A DNA stretch of 64,000 nucleotides from Tomocerus qinae (GCA_020055645.1 CM034550.1:17745001-17809000); one strand, 5' to 3'. Shown: positions 1 through 14,410, counted from the stretch's first letter. A program made the numbers and translations. Notes: a model not told the origin generated them from the letters alone.

Positions 1-3000
1 GATGAATTTCCCAGAGGAATTCTCTACCACTAGATACCTAAAGTTTAATTTAGTAAAAATACTCTCACTGGACTTGTGGCGTAAGGTTACCGTTTAGCTA
101 ATCCCAACGGACGTGTGTCTACATGGGCTGGGATGCTTTTAACTTATTGCAAATAAGTCACAAGTACATTTGTACATTTCATACTTGTAAGTGTACTTTG
201 CTATTACCAAGTGCATCTAATAATACAGAACTACATTTTAAACCCCTAGAAGACATAACACTACTAAACCCCAAACGTGTAATAACATAACTTGTAATTT
301 TGCCTAGAAAAAATGAATTTCGGTAGTACTTTATAGCTGAAGATAGTACAACCATCAAAATAAATAGAGCCTATAGTATTTGGCATTTAAATGTACCCAA
401 GTGTTAAGATAGGACTATTTGTGGTGACAATTTATTATAGCAAGTCGTAGTTAATTTGATTAAAAGAGATCCAAACAGAGATTATAGTTATAATTAGAAT
501 AGAAGTTGTAATTTGGATTGAATTCTGTGAGCTAAGCACCAGTAAGGACAATCCGCAAAATATAAACAGCTGTACAGAGTCTGACTGTTGTCAAGTCCGC
601 AGTAATTAATCTTTCGGTAAGAAAAAACGAAAGCTGAGAGCCAAGAGGAGCTCTTATCCACAGAACGTGGCAGTGGCACCAACACATGCTCAAGTAATTT
701 TTCTCCAATTCGACATACCGAAACCAAAAAGTTTTCTGTGTGGCACTGGCACACACATAACTGTTAGAAAGAACGACTGTGCAATTGCCATAGTATAGAG
801 GGACTACTTAGTATCACTTAAATACATTACAATAGGCATAGGTATAGAGAGAGATCGTGATGAGTATTCTGGGAGCATACTTCTGCCAAACACGGCACAA
901 AAACCAAAGCTCTGCAATGAGCACATTACTCTCGTTTGGCTCAAGTCATTAGTCTACGTATTCAAGTCAAGCCAAGTCAAGTATCACTGCAAGCTAAGCT
1001 GAGTAATGCATCCTTTAGTTATCCTTAACATTATGTACTACTACAATATACAATTCTCATCCACATAAATACCTACATAAAACACATCTATAGCTTACTT
1101 GAACTATGCACTCAAGAACTCAACTGTAATAACAACAAGAAACTATCAAAAGTATTACTTACTTCTCCAGCTATAACCCCCCAACCTTTTTTCTTATGCG
1201 CTAACAGAGTGACATGTGTGCTCTGCCTTTCCTAACTACTTGTTTTATTGTTTCTTCACTTATTCTCCTTAAACAAACAAGCACTCTCAGCTTCGCGAAC
1301 ATATTGCTAAACATCAACTATATCAATCTATATTTACTATAAGGTATATAGGTTAACATTATAGTGAATACGGAGATATGAACTTAAAAACAATTATATC
1401 AGGAACATATACCGGTAGTGTTTATTGTTTTTACATGTCACTTTGACAGACTTACAAGGGTAATTATGAGTAATCAATACCAATATCTTCAGCCTACATA
1501 GAAGACAGTTATATGAAGTTGACAATAACATTTTGCAGTGTATTTATATCAGTACTACAGTGAATATTCGTTTAATGAAGGCAGAATTATAATAATACTA
1601 ATTTCAAACTTTGACAACTAATATTTATAAGATTGAGATTGTATATTTGCATATTGTAGTAAATAAGCAGGTTTTAAGATTATGTATTATTGAAGCAGTG
1701 TCAATAAAATTGAAGCACAATTTTGTTTGCATTATTCTAAAATGCGTACAGTTTTTTATTGAATGTTTTTCAGCATGACATGCCGGTTGATGGTTGATAG
1801 TACTCGAGTGATTAGTAAGATTATGATAATGTTTTTGTACTGTAGCAACAAACAAGCCCCTAGGAAATGTTTTCCACAAGCCAACTGCAACACGAAGTGG
1901 CATTTGAATCGAAGCGAAAATGAAGGGATGTTTTAGTGGCCGCAAAAAATTGTATAGGGTATGGCGAGAGTAACCTTAATACTATTAAGTAATGAATGGT
2001 CCTCTGCAAATCTAAATAAACATAGAAAAATAGCAACAGAGTAACATAAATCCTAATAAAGGACCACAGGACTTGACACGACTTAGGAGCAAAGAACGTG
2101 GACCTAACACATCCCTTTCAAAAATCTGGCTCGGGTAGCTACGAAAGTTGCTTTTGTATCATATGTATGTGGTTTTTGGTATATTGCATGCAGGAGAGTC
2201 AAAGTCAAGCCTACTGTATGATGTTCGGAGGGAACCTCTTCTAAATACATTTCATACGACAATGTAAATCATATTTTTTCATCAGTCAACCACAAAGTTC
2301 ACAATCTCGGCCATTTATCATAGCTAAAGAGAGACAGAGACAAGGAAACGTTATGTAATGCTGTCCTGTTATGTTTTGTCCCTTACTCATGTTACAGACC
2401 CATCCAATACACAATATGCCTTGTTTTTCTATATTTTGTGTTTATGAATAATATACTAATACGAAGCATAGTGTTATTGTGAAACAGTTACCATTATAAC
2501 ACTAATATTATATTGCATTAAACATGGTTGTGTAAGTTGTTAGCGGGAATGTAATACAAGTTATGTAGTGTAGTGTAGTTTATCTACATTTACACACATG
2601 TACATGTCTCCTCCATCGCCTCCCGGAAGGCTACATAAATACATTGCTTGTTACACAACAAAAATAATTTTCGCTTGCGTAACCCCCGCATATTTCCATA
2701 CCCTGTCATATAACTCACTATATATTCCCAAAGTAGATACATAAACCAAAGAAGTAAACGCACGTTGCAAGAAGAAATATTTTGATGTGTGGGTATATCT
2801 CTACGCACTTGTAAGTACGTGCGTAGTTTGTATGTACATACAAATAGTATTATACTTTTAATACCCAAGTCATAAAATATAGTGTACATTATTACAGATG
2901 GCTATACATGCGTAATGCGGGTAACCCTTATGTAAGAAGAGGTTTTGTTAGTGTAACAAAACAAACGGAGCGAGAGAGATGGAAGGCAGAAAAAGTGTTT

Positions 3001-6000
3001 TGCATAAATGTGTCTTGTGGAGTGTGATAGGCATTCATTGGCGACAAGAGAACTGAATTTCGAGAAGAGCTGAACGGAAGAACATTTTACTGTATTATTA
3101 TTCCTTATCCACTCTTCCTTCATAAATGTATTTACACTAGGAAAACAACAGAACTCATTCGCTTTTGGTCATACAAGCAAGACTAGCCATAAGTACTGAT
3201 GTAGACGATATACAATATTAAGTAAGTACTAGGAATTCGAACGTATAGAATATAGAAGCCTATTTCAAACCACACTTCATGTTTATCGCATAAAAGTCCG
3301 CAGTAAGTTTACTAGAGTCTGGTACTATAAATTCCCTCGCTCTATATAGTCATTGTCGTAGAATAGAATTTATGCCTTATGCGTAAAAATACGCTTTCCT
3401 GGGATTTACATAGGTCATGCATACAAATCAGATTGGGATGAGATGAGCTGAACTCTTCTTTCCAAAATGAACTGCTTTGCCGATTGCCTTTGCTTTGGAT
3501 GAGTGAATGAGCAAACTTTAACTTACGGGAGAGGAAACCGAAAGGTACAAGAATGGTTATAGGCAGATGCCGACTAAGCATTCTGTATAAGGCACTTTAA
3601 ACCAAGTAGGCTAACCCCTTTCATTAGATCAACATATTTTATCTCTGTCTCCAGAAATCAAGTAGACAACGAGTCTCTATCTACTTAGTTAGTCTTTCCT
3701 GTATTAACGTCAGCTCACTCGCTTTCATTCACAGCAGAAAGGAACCTATCGAGTTTCCTCATCCTCCCTCTTCAAAAAATGTCGATACAAATTCAATAAA
3801 CGTCCCAAACACAAAGAGTAAGCCGCACAATGACATTTACATATGTAAAGGCGGGAGGGACTTCCCGACATTTGATGTTGACTAATGTTCTCTCTCCGAT
3901 ATGGTATTAACATTGTCTGTTGTGTTGTTAAGAATATCCTGACGTGCCGAATGACGCCAAACTCTCTACACTACAGTCTGTCACGGTGCTTTTATGAAAT
4001 TCTCTAGTGTACTTACACTCTGCACTGTTGGCGCAACCGGAGAACTCAACCAAAGCAACTTTAAATCTCAGATGACAATAGAAAAGAGTGATTAAACATT
4101 ATTGGAAACAAGCTACAACTTCAAACTTGATTTCTTTCTGTAGCAATAATATTCTACTCTCGGAATATTGAACTCTGAAAATAAATGTTAGTTGCTACAC
4201 GCAGCAAAAATGAAGAATAGGCAATTTCAGCAGAAAAAGCTAGTTGAGTGGAATTAAGTATACGTGAAAATGGAGCTAGGAGTGCTTTTCTGGTCCCATG
4301 TGGTTATTACCAACGGTAGTACATAAATAGTACACTAGAAATCCTGTATGCAACACAACACTACTATTTTCAAGAGACTATTCCTCCTCCTTTGATTTTC
4401 TAAGTGTTCCATTTCCCGAAAAATTGCTCGTTCCATGCCAATTGTGAATGTGACAATTCCAAAGTGGCTAAACGAGAGAAGGCTAGCTCCTGTACGTGAC
4501 TAAATATAAAAATTTCCTACTGCCAGCCATGCCATGCCCGAGCTTGACGAAACGACTAAACCTAACCTACCTACTTAATCCTACCAGTATGAATGTATAT
4601 CTGGAAGTCCATGTTGTAACTAGTGGGTAAGTAACTATATAGACATAGTCACGACAAGTGAGACACGGACACGAGTTGTATTTTTGTATACAAAGGAGCA
4701 AGTCAACTGGTAAGTAGGAAAACGGAAAGTATCTCAAGTGCTCTGGGAATAATAGACATCACTAAACTCACTGAACAGTCAATGCACTACAATACTACTT
4801 TCAAATACCCTACTACTAACTAGAAACGGAGCTAATGCTAGATCCTTATTTTATTTTCTTACCAATCCAGGAAGAAATTCCAAGATTGGGTTCTCAAGAA
4901 AAGCCCAATAAAATGTACCTACTTACGCGCATCTACGCGGCTGACTGCTGTGCCTTACAATTGTACATTCTCTACAGCTTTTTTGCACAATATACCTAAA
5001 GATATATTTATATAAAATTCAACCAGTAATAATCAACCTAAACGGGATGCAAAATATCGAAATTTTGCAAAGAATTCGTTGATTTTTTCTGGATGAAAAT
5101 CTTTAAAAATTGAAAAGCACAAATGAAGCTAGAATCATTTTATGGTGTAATTATTTTTAGAAAATATTTCAAAAGTTTTAGATTTCGGTTTCAAAACCTC
5201 TGAAATGTAAAGTCTATTTTTCTGCACCACCGTGTACTATGTTATGTATTCTTATGGTGTATAAAATAGTATTGTGTATAGACAGGGAAGTGAATCAGGA
5301 CTTTGGAAGTAAACTGTGTCCAGTACATAATGTAGGAATCAGTTATCATATATATGGAGGTAATAAGTTGTTCTACAGCACTGTATAAAGTAGGTGTTGA
5401 GGAAAAGTGGGAATTATGGGTCAGAAATAAAATTTTACTCTTATTGCCTTTCACAGTGACTTTCATGGTTTGAAAAGGAGAGAAACTAGGGCGGGATAGT
5501 TATGGGAAATCAAGAGTGACGACGTGTCCCGCTGGTCTGAATCTGTGGACTATGTCCGAGTGTGTGTGTGGCCAGTGAGATTTGTCCTACTCTTGTTACT
5601 GTTGCTCTTTGATTCCTTAGTTCAGTGTGGCTAGTGTGACACATACCAAAACAACTCGGGAATATCAAAGCTAACTCATACTTATTTTTATATCTATGCC
5701 TAGTGCATTAGAGTAAGTAATATGTAACTTCCCAAGCAAGACACAATTTCATGGTTTCAATTTCCGCGTTGTGAACGGTCGTCAGTCATAATTACTTGCG
5801 ACTGACGATGACGATAGAACTTGGCTCACTGCATTCTCTCCTCTAGAGAAATCCTCTATGTATATATTTATTCTGTAACAGGGATATCTATACTAATACA
5901 ATAGACCTTATATAGTAGGAACCAAGATGAGCATCTGACCTAGGTGTGAATAAGTTTCCCAAGTAGTAGAAAGTCAAGATAATTTCTACCAACTTACAAA

Positions 6001-7627
6001 ACAAGGAACTTCTGGAGTTCGCTATGCAGTAACTTCTGTTCTCGTGAAAGTGTTTGGGGAATTTCACTTTACTACTTTATTTCAACACTTTCTGAATTGC
6101 TTGCAGCCATCCCATACCTGTGGGATTTTAGCGGAAATAAGACGCACAACAGTTTCACATCTACTCAAAATCATTGCATCATCATTCCATTAAAGATTAC
6201 ACAAGGGTAGGACTCCCACTACTATAAAATACTCTTTGTAATAGCACAAGGGAAATGGATACACTCACTTTCATATACTTCCCATTTGGCTCTGCAATAA
6301 ATACACGTTGTGATGCAGACTACATAAATACATTAAACTCCCTTTGCTTCATTATGGATACAAAGTAGTCCATGTTGCATTAGTCACCCTTTACTGATTA
6401 TGCAACCCTTTCCATTTTGCAATTACAAATGCTTTGTGAGACCCACTTTGCATCATAACCTTATTATTTATTCCAAAATATCTATTTCAATGGTACAATC
6501 GGGAGAACCTGCATTTTATGTCCCAAATAATTTTTGACGATCTATTTTGCTACAATCTATTAAACATGTCAGTTTTCCTGCTACAGACTGTTCCTATTCT
6601 ATTCAAACTATTCTGTCAATATCATTTTCAATTCTTTTACATATTCAAGCACAAATACAAAATTAAGATTTCTTCATACTTGTTAAAATTATATAGTTAA
6701 TTATCGTAGAATATTTAAGTAGATTAAGTTTCTTAATCATCCGATATAAGTTGATAGATTATAGGGAAAATTCAGGTATTTGTAATTTTGACGCACAAAA
6801 ACAGAAATTAGTCGTAATGTAAAATAGCATTTTATATAAGATAGATCGCTTTCTTTTCAATTGTCTGCTTTGAAAATCTTATTTGTTTCTTACAAGCAGT
6901 GAGTAGATACTCGAAGTCATTATATGATGTGTTTTAAGATAAGAACAACAGGATAGTTTTTTTTAGGTAGACAGAAGAGAGCCAACTAACTGTGCGAGTT
7001 TATTAGATTAAGTAACCCTGTCTCCATCCACTACATTCAAGATTTAAAGGTCAGTTGAGTTCAGCAGTTGATTCAGTCAGCTTACTGCAGTTGACTACTG
7101 CTGTGTAAATTCTTTCTTAGTGGTTCTGGGCGTCCACTGGAGTTAAGCTGCACGATAAAACTATGGGATGGTAGCAAAGGAAACCTTAACTCAAGTTAAG
7201 TTAACTCTTCCGACATATATTGTCGTGTACATTAGCTCAACAGAAAGAACTCCTGTCGACTTTCATTCTGCTAAGGTCGACTCACATCATAACAACTCAT
7301 TCACTTTAATGCTTTCTCTCTTCAACTTTTTCTTCTTTCTCCCCATGTCCTCCATTGTACTTTTCTGTATGCACACACTGCTATTCATTAACAAAGCTAT
7401 TTCATGTGACTCATCTTCTTTTCTTACTTTTATTCAATTACACAGTTTATGCAATGCATTCTCTACTAAAACTATTTACAGAAACATGTGCATTCTATGC
7501 ATACTTTTCTATTCTTCCTATCTCAGACTTTCAATCCTTCCTTTCCATGCTCTGACTAACAATACAACCAACCACTCTGACAATCTTTTTTTCTACCTTT
7601 TCTTTGTTATTCCCTTTCTTCCCCATC
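1..7627. other. Intergenic, no gene recognised
   Basis: AT-rich DNA with only short frames that look like chance. A perfect kappaB-type decamer GGGACTTCCC lies at 3857-3866, far from any gene seen here. AAGTCAAG-type motifs cluster near 963-982. The frame at 7168-7659 lies in a pyrimidine-rich tract and is not supported. Confidence 0.6.
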
Positions 7628-7635
7628 TCTGCATG

Positions 7636-7725
7636 CAGTGTTCGATTTTATCCGGCTAAAAAGCTTTTTGACCAACCAGCCGGCTAAAATGGTTAAAATG
7701 GCTAAAATGGTTAAAATGGCTAAAA
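7636..7725 (+). repeat. Left subterminal repeat array of the hAT element
   Basis: After the CAGTGTTCGA tip come GCCGGCTAAAATGG and at least four tandem units alternating TGGTTAAAA and TGGCTAAAA. The right end repeats the same words in inverse order. Confidence 0.75.
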
Positions 7726-7993
7726 ATGTCCATATCCTTGAAACCTCATTTTGCAGCACAGGAGTTCAAACTTCAAGCCACAGCAGAGCGTCCAACAAAT
7801 GAATAAAAATAGACTGGCGCCATTTTGTTCTGTGTACTCTCTTCTCAAACAAATTCATTCTCTGATCAAGTTGAAGATTGAAGTTTCTATTTTATTTGTT
7901 TTTCAAAGTATACATTTTTAAAATTTAACTACATTTTAGTTACGATATCAAATACTGTTACATTTCTATCGGATTTTACAGTTTTCGCAGATA

Positions 7994-8080
7994 ATGTCAT
8001 CAAAGCAAAAAACAAAACGAAGAACGCCGGCACGACGACGCTCTGCTGCAACCGCGTCACGTTTTAGTGCACCTGCCTGA
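7994..8080 (+). pseudogene. Possible remnant of a hAT transposase N-terminus (28 codons)
   Basis: ATG preceded by TTTTCGCAG and followed by M-S-S-K-Q-K-T-K-R-R-T-P-A-R-R-R-S and a stop after 28 codons. The basic start and CpG-rich bases differ from the surrounding DNA and would suit the start of a transposase whose remainder was deleted. No catalytic part is present. Confidence 0.35.
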
Positions 8081-8452
8081 CCGTACTTATTCGCCAAGAA
8101 ACAAGACTGACAAGGTTTAGCGTAGTCTTATGTCTTCACAACGGTTAGTTGGAAGAATTGTGACCAGAAGATTGATTTGTAGATTGCAAGTATGTAAGCC
8201 CTTCTTAAACAAAATTAGTTTAAACTTTGGTGTAGATCAAGGATAGGCTAATCCAGGAAAAATAGGGTTTTATTTTGCCCCATTTTACGTATATTTTATT
8301 TTTGGCCATTTTAACCAATTTAGCCATTTTATCCGCCGGCTAACAAGGGTATTTTGCCAGCCGGCTAGCCATTTTAACCTGACCATTATAGCCGGCTAAC
8401 CGGCTGGTCATCGAACACTGTCTGCATGATAATGTACTTCTACACTCACATT

Positions 8453-8825
8453 AAGGGGTTTCAAGCATATTTTAAGAAGTACTCATTCCACTCGAACCAA
8501 TTAAGTAAAAAGTCAATTTTATTGCTCGTTGGTTGAATGTACCACTTATTTTCTAATTTTGTCGCCAAAAGTATCACTAAAACGAGGTAATCAGCTTCGC
8601 GCAAATTTTCAAATAATGGAAATTACATGGGGAAATGGGGCGGAGTGAGAATGAGTACAAGCAGTGAGTGAAATAAGGATGATTTTCGTTCCTTTTTTGT
8701 AAGTAATAAGTGAGCCCGCAATTGAGTATTTTCGCATGCGCAATGCAAATATTTTATGAGTGAATTGAGCAAAAGAGAAACTTGAGCGGAAAAAGTTACT
8801 CATTTTTTGTGCTTTGAAACGCCTT
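8453..8825. mobile_element. Possible short terminal-inverted-repeat element (373 bp)
   Basis: Ends read inward AAGGGGTTTCAAGCA and AAGGCGTTTCAAAGCA, flanked by ATT on both sides. The repeats are only about 15 bp and imperfect, and there is no internal frame, so the call is weak. It would lie only 25 bp from the hAT element's target duplication. Confidence 0.35.
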
Positions 8826-8828
8826 ATT

Positions 8829-11800
8829 ATATATCTACGATACTTTTTCTATCCTATTGCCGCATTCGCAAGGAATACGTGTAATCCCATTCCATTCCAC
8901 TCCAACAAATACCAACATGCCTATCTGTATTGTCGACTTTGTTACTTTTCTGTCTTTTGTAAACATTTTACTTGAAAATATAAAAATGTACAAAAAATAC
9001 TTTGTAATTGTGTAACTAAAGTAGACTTCAATTTTTAAGCAAGAGAAATTATAATTCCGTAGGACTACTTGTCAGTAGATATCGGCTCTTCGTTTTCTGG
9101 ATATTTCTAATACATTACGTAAATCATGGTAAAAAAAGGAAAATCTAAATAACAAATACTAGAAAGTAATTCTAAATCATAATTTCAAACTGCAGCTGTC
9201 TGCAAAGGAAAATTCACACTTAAGGATATCCCAATGCTGCATTCTGCCCGTGTAGATATAAATTAATAGTGACAAGAAAGTAAAAGATATCTTGGTAGAC
9301 ACTAAGGGAGTCGTAGTTATTGCAGAGTGAAGACAAAATACGCGAACTGTACCCAGGTGTTCTTGAGAGTGCATTACACTCTTCAGTGCTAAAACTACAC
9401 GTATATAAAGTGCATTATAGATATAAAGATGTTCTAGTGAAATGATAAGTAAGGACGTCTTCCACACTATGGAAAGACAGTAAGTAAAGGGCTAGACTTC
9501 ATTTCACTTGTCGTGTACTATTTATTAGAAGTTCTATACTAACATCAGAGAGACAGAAGGAAAGTCCTAAATATACGTCCCAAGTCTAGTTATGTAGGGT
9601 GAATACCCAAAGTACAACTAAAGTATACATTTATGCTATGAGAAACAACTGCTGCAAGTTCCTTTATAGTGTTTACTATATAAACTGTATAATAACGCTC
9701 TGCTAGTATTTAACAAATGTCTATACATTGTGTTTTAATAGAGACAGACAAAGTAGTAAAAGATTGCATTGTGTATATGATGGAAATAGCAAAGGATATT
9801 CCAGACGTGAAGAGAACGGGAATTCAGTACTGAGTTGAGACTTTGAACAGGAGCCACACTTGGTATAGTATTAATATGGATGATAGTACGCGGAAATTGG
9901 AGTAGAAATATAAGCAATGGTAATGTTACAATACATATTCCATACCTTTGCACATTAGAGAGGAGAGGATAGGAAACTAGACCAGACGACCACATTTATC
10001 TGTAGAGTTGGGAGTCGCTATCCACATCCACCCAACTTTCGTACAATACAATTCCGCACATGATGAGAAGAGGTAAGAAAGAGTGAGAAAGGGAATGCAC
10101 CATAGAGCACAGTCCGATCGAAGGATCTCTATATTTTTAAACTTGGGCTATGCCACTATCTCTCATGATATACGGAGCACCAAAGCACTAAATATCTGCA
10201 GATATCTAACGTATTTGCGCAAAGTACTATCTCCTATATACACATTTCTTCACATTATACACTAGAGAAAGGTAGACACTCTATAGTAATAGGATAAAGA
10301 ATATTCTGTGTGTTCAAGGAAAGGTTCCTTGTTCCCACTCCATGCGCACCAGATCGTCAAATTCGTTTGGCCAAGTGAAGGAGTGAGAGAACTGAAATTC
10401 AACTCTATTTCCCATATCTTACCCTATACGCTCCAATGTACTCTCTTCCCAGTTTATACACACAGCTATCTACTCCCGATATAATACACAGGCATTGTAG
10501 ACAACACAAGAGAATAGTTCCTACGAATCAGCTTCCTCTTCCACTTCAATTCTTTCCTTCATTCTCTTTCGGTTCACTCAGTCACTGCTCGGGTCTCGGG
10601 GAGAGAGCATCAAAGTTTCACGCGCTCACACAAACACCATCCTATCACCTCAACATTTATACAAATCTATTATTTACTAATAATAAATACTATAACTAAA
10701 CGTACTCAACACTCCAGTTCGTTTTATATCAAAGACATTCTTATACCTTTATGTATCAAGTGATTAAAACTCAGTATATACAATTTGCAAGGTTAATTAA
10801 CACTCATTTCCTAAACATTGATTACCTACCTGGACAAATTCGACCCAAGTGTATTTAAACATGATACACTATCGTTTCTTTGTGTAATATAAGTGTATTT
10901 GTTAATAATTAAGAAGGATTAAGCCTGTCTTATGCAAATAGGGTAGTGTAAAGCTGTATAAATGTGTGACAACGTATAGTACATAGTGATACATGAGGAT
11001 TGATTTAGTATGTGCGTGCTTTAACATTTGAAGCGTTACACGCATGCATATTGACTTAATGAACTTGGAAAACGATACAGATATCAACTATAGTGCTTTA
11101 TTGTGTATGATTAAATTGTTACAGTTAAAACCAGTTAAAGGAAAAACGACAATTTACTTAGCATGTACTAAAAATGACTAGGATTTATGTGAGTGTAGGA
11201 TAGTAGTGTGCTGTAGTAAAAGATCGAGATATGTTTTATTTGGGGCCATAACTTAGAGAAGAAAGTTGTAATGTTTGTACTATTCTACCATTTTACTAGT
11301 GATTTAGTAGCTTGGTTTGATTGAACTGTAGGAAATACATCACCGTTTGGTAGCCATAGAGCAGAGTGTAGCAAATATAGGAAATGTGCGAACATTACTG
11401 AAGGAAAAGTGTCATATCAATAGGATTGGCAAGACAGGCTATCAATAAAGACTTCTATTCGATATTTATAGTTGGATATAAAGAAAACTATACGATAACT
11501 CTCAAGAAGATCAAGAATTGGTATCAATCACTGGGAAAATGTCATTTCCTCAGGAGCTTCCGCTCAACTTTGACATAATTCTTTTAGACTGAGTGACAGT
11601 CTCTGACTGAGCACCACCAATACACTTACTCGTGTCATTGTCTGTTCTATCATTGGGCTGAGCTGGTCCGTCTGCCCAGAAGCATTCGTATTACTTACAT
11701 ACCACTTCACCAACCAAAAGTAAGTATTTCACTATTAAGCATATATCATACTATTCTCTACTGCCAACTCCTCGAATAACGATATTGTGGTAATAGTAGT

Positions 11801-14302
11801 TAGGCAAAACCAGACCAGATAGGGCATTTACCGCCGAGAAAAGCACGACATGAAAACTTCAGCTTTAGAGATCACCCCAGACTTATCTTATCCTCAACTG
11901 TTTCCTTACCACAAGTCAGCCCCCTTCTATCTTCTGCTGACACCGCTAATATCATTATGGTTGATACTAATGCTAAGACCCATTTATGTGCACCAAGCTT
12001 TTCTCATCACCTACTAGTTAGTAACATTTAAATAGGTTTATAAAACTTTTGTGCAGTCAGCCTTAATTTATAAATTGAAATTATCAATTCCGAATAAATA
12101 TCGATCAAATAGGATACCTCAAAATTCATTATCTATAAATACCACATTAATACAATTGATAGTGAAGTTAGATACACGTACGCCAAAAATTAGTTTCGAT
12201 CAGCTGGAATGTTGGAAAACTTGGCTTTAGAAATTATTCAACACGAAAAGGGGTGTAAGAGTATGTACTTATTTCAGTAGGTACGAAATAAATCGATAGG
12301 TTTATCTTGTATCCTTAGTGTAGTAACGAAAAGATATTTTACTTTCACTTAGGTTAACAAGGAAAAGGAAGAAGAGGCCAATCCACTGGCTCTGGTGTTG
12401 CGGTAGACCTCGGAAGAAACTAGTCCGGTCTTGTCTGCATGCTGTCTGGCATCAATTCGATTTTCGATGTAGGTACTTGTGTGTTGTCCAAGTAGATCCT
12501 TTGTGGTTTGGTTTTTCATGGGATTGTAAGAAGAGCCGAGGTTGTCCAACGTTGAGCTAACGGGCTCAAAGACTCGAATTCATTCTCCGACAAAGACACT
12601 CTTGACGTAACCTAATCCAAAGAAGAAAGAAAAGAAAATCCACGTTTGTTGGTTTAATACAAAGTAGATATAGAGACAGGAACAAGATACTGAGCCATAG
12701 ATACATCCGACTTGCAAAAAAACTAAGTAAAATAGCAGTTGTCCAGTTTTTCCATCCTGTCTACTTTTTCGGATTAAAATCCTTCGTTAGGAAATCCGCA
12801 TAGACTAGAGAGAGACTGGCCAAACAACAAAAAACAATCACATCAACCTACGAACGATGTACTACTACTAATAGTAGTCGAGATCGAAACTAACTAGGAA
12901 AGAGCGACTGATAGCGAAAGACTACTGGGCGGAGATAAACTCAAAACTCAAGTACAAGAAAGCCCTCTCAAAAAGAAAACTTCTTTAGCCGGACTCTGGA
13001 CATTAAAACTAACATAACGATCCACGGTAAGGGATGTTTTCATTTCTATTAACTATAGTCCTATATAAATATATATTAACTCTATCTACCTATGGTGCAT
13101 TGAGTTGTACGTACTTTCGTGCGATTAGAGTAAAATAGCATTTCCTCTCCCGGGTCTCTCTCTATTGTTTTCTCTGAAAGCAAAAGGAAGAAAGTGATTC
13201 ATAAATGACGCTTGGGTTAGTTTTCTATATAGAACTAAGCTTATCTTAATACTTAGTTTTCTATATAGCCACATAATACTAGATTCTACACTACATTGCA
13301 CTAGAGTAAACTTAATACATGTAGAAAACAAAGCAACTGCATGTGTGCAAGACTTTTTTCGTAACAGGGCTAGCTTTCTTTTCTTGCTCCCTCGACCATT
13401 ATTTCGTCGTCGAGCTTACTTGTCGTTTGTCTATGGCCAATCTAAATCGGATTTGAAGAAAATCCTCCTTTCAGGCTTTCATTACTTTATTTCAGTCACT
13501 ACACAACAGAACACAGATGTATATCCACCAAACCATATACCATCTGTAATGTGCAAGTAGTAGTAGAGACAGGCTTATATCTTACATACCAAAGTAGATA
13601 TACGGTTAATATACAATGTTTGGGGTCTTAGTATTGTATATGTACATCTTCGTTCTAGGGGATTCGTTTGAGAAAGTGACACAGCACCGAATGACACGAG
13701 GAAGTGAAAATCAAATACTATGTGACAACATAACCAAAATGACAGCTGAAGAAACACATAAGTACTCTATGACACAAGCAAAATAACCAACTTATAATAC
13801 GGAAATGAAAAGTAAGATTAATACAGCAGAAGAGAAAACTGATTTGTTTTAGATTTTCCTCAAGTAAACAATGGAAAACAACTGGTTAATCTACATTTTC
13901 AAATTTTAGACCCGATTTTCGAAAGTTTTACAAATAGTTGAAACAATAAGAGGAAAAAATTGGGCTTCCAGGAGACTAAGCTTTAAGGAAGCGGGTTTTA
14001 GGTAGATTTTAATAATACTGGCCAACTTTTTTCATTGTTTCATCAAAAGAGGTTAGAAAATTTTAACTCCCAGAATCTCTTAATTAAGTACCGCTTTCAT
14101 AAAATAACAGAAACTATATTTACGCGTAAAGACATTATAAGGAGATTTTGCAAGGTAATCGGCGTCAGCATAATAGAAAAATCAATCAATTCCAAATCCC
14201 AATAGCATTTTATGTACGTGGTATTCACAAAGAGCTTCTAATAATACACAGGGAAATAGAGCAAAAGTGGAGAATATTTTTTTTATAACATTGATGAATA
14301 GC
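8829..14302. other. Intergenic, no gene recognised
   Basis: No frames with coding character. A 66-codon frame on the minus strand at 12349-12549 is the least random looking, but it has no family match and no clear splice partners. Confidence 0.55.
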
Positions 14303-14410
14303 TCCGCCGTTAAACGGCGCGAAAATTTACCGATACCTACTAATACATCCGACAACTTCCGCCGCAAAACGGCGCGAAATTTTTACCATACCTACTGATG
14401 CATAATCGAA
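14303..14410 (+). repeat. Two 55-bp tandem units each with a CCGCCG..CGGCGCG hairpin
   Basis: Units start at 14303 and 14358. Each has CCGCCG, a 4-5 base loop, CGGCGCGAAA, then a T-rich run and ATACCTACT. The GC-rich hairpin is unusual in this AT-rich DNA. Confidence 0.7.

Larger units (their letters stand above)
7636..8420. mobile_element. hAT-type non-autonomous element (785 bp) with 8-bp target duplication
   Basis: Both ends read inward CAGTGTTCGA, and the element is flanked by TCTGCATG on each side (7628-7635, 8421-8428). An 8-bp duplication with a CAGNG terminus is the hAT signature. The subterminal zones are packed with TGGYTAAAA-like units and GCCGGCTA motifs, the likely transposase binding sites. 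Inside, at 7994, a short basic frame follows a possible acceptor. A related element enters the window at 63647 in the opposite orientation. Confidence 0.88.

Noticed and set aside
3857-3866. Perfect kappaB decamer GGGACTTCCC
   Set aside because: No gene within reach; one such match is not surprising in 64 kb.
7168-7659. 163-codon plus-strand frame, the longest outside the real genes on this strand
   Set aside because: It lies in a pyrimidine-rich tract where stop codons are rare, is dominated by F, L, S and Y, has no domain and runs into the hAT element.
12349-12549. 66-codon minus-strand frame with a balanced composition
   Set aside because: No homology recognised and no convincing splice sites; left as intergenic.
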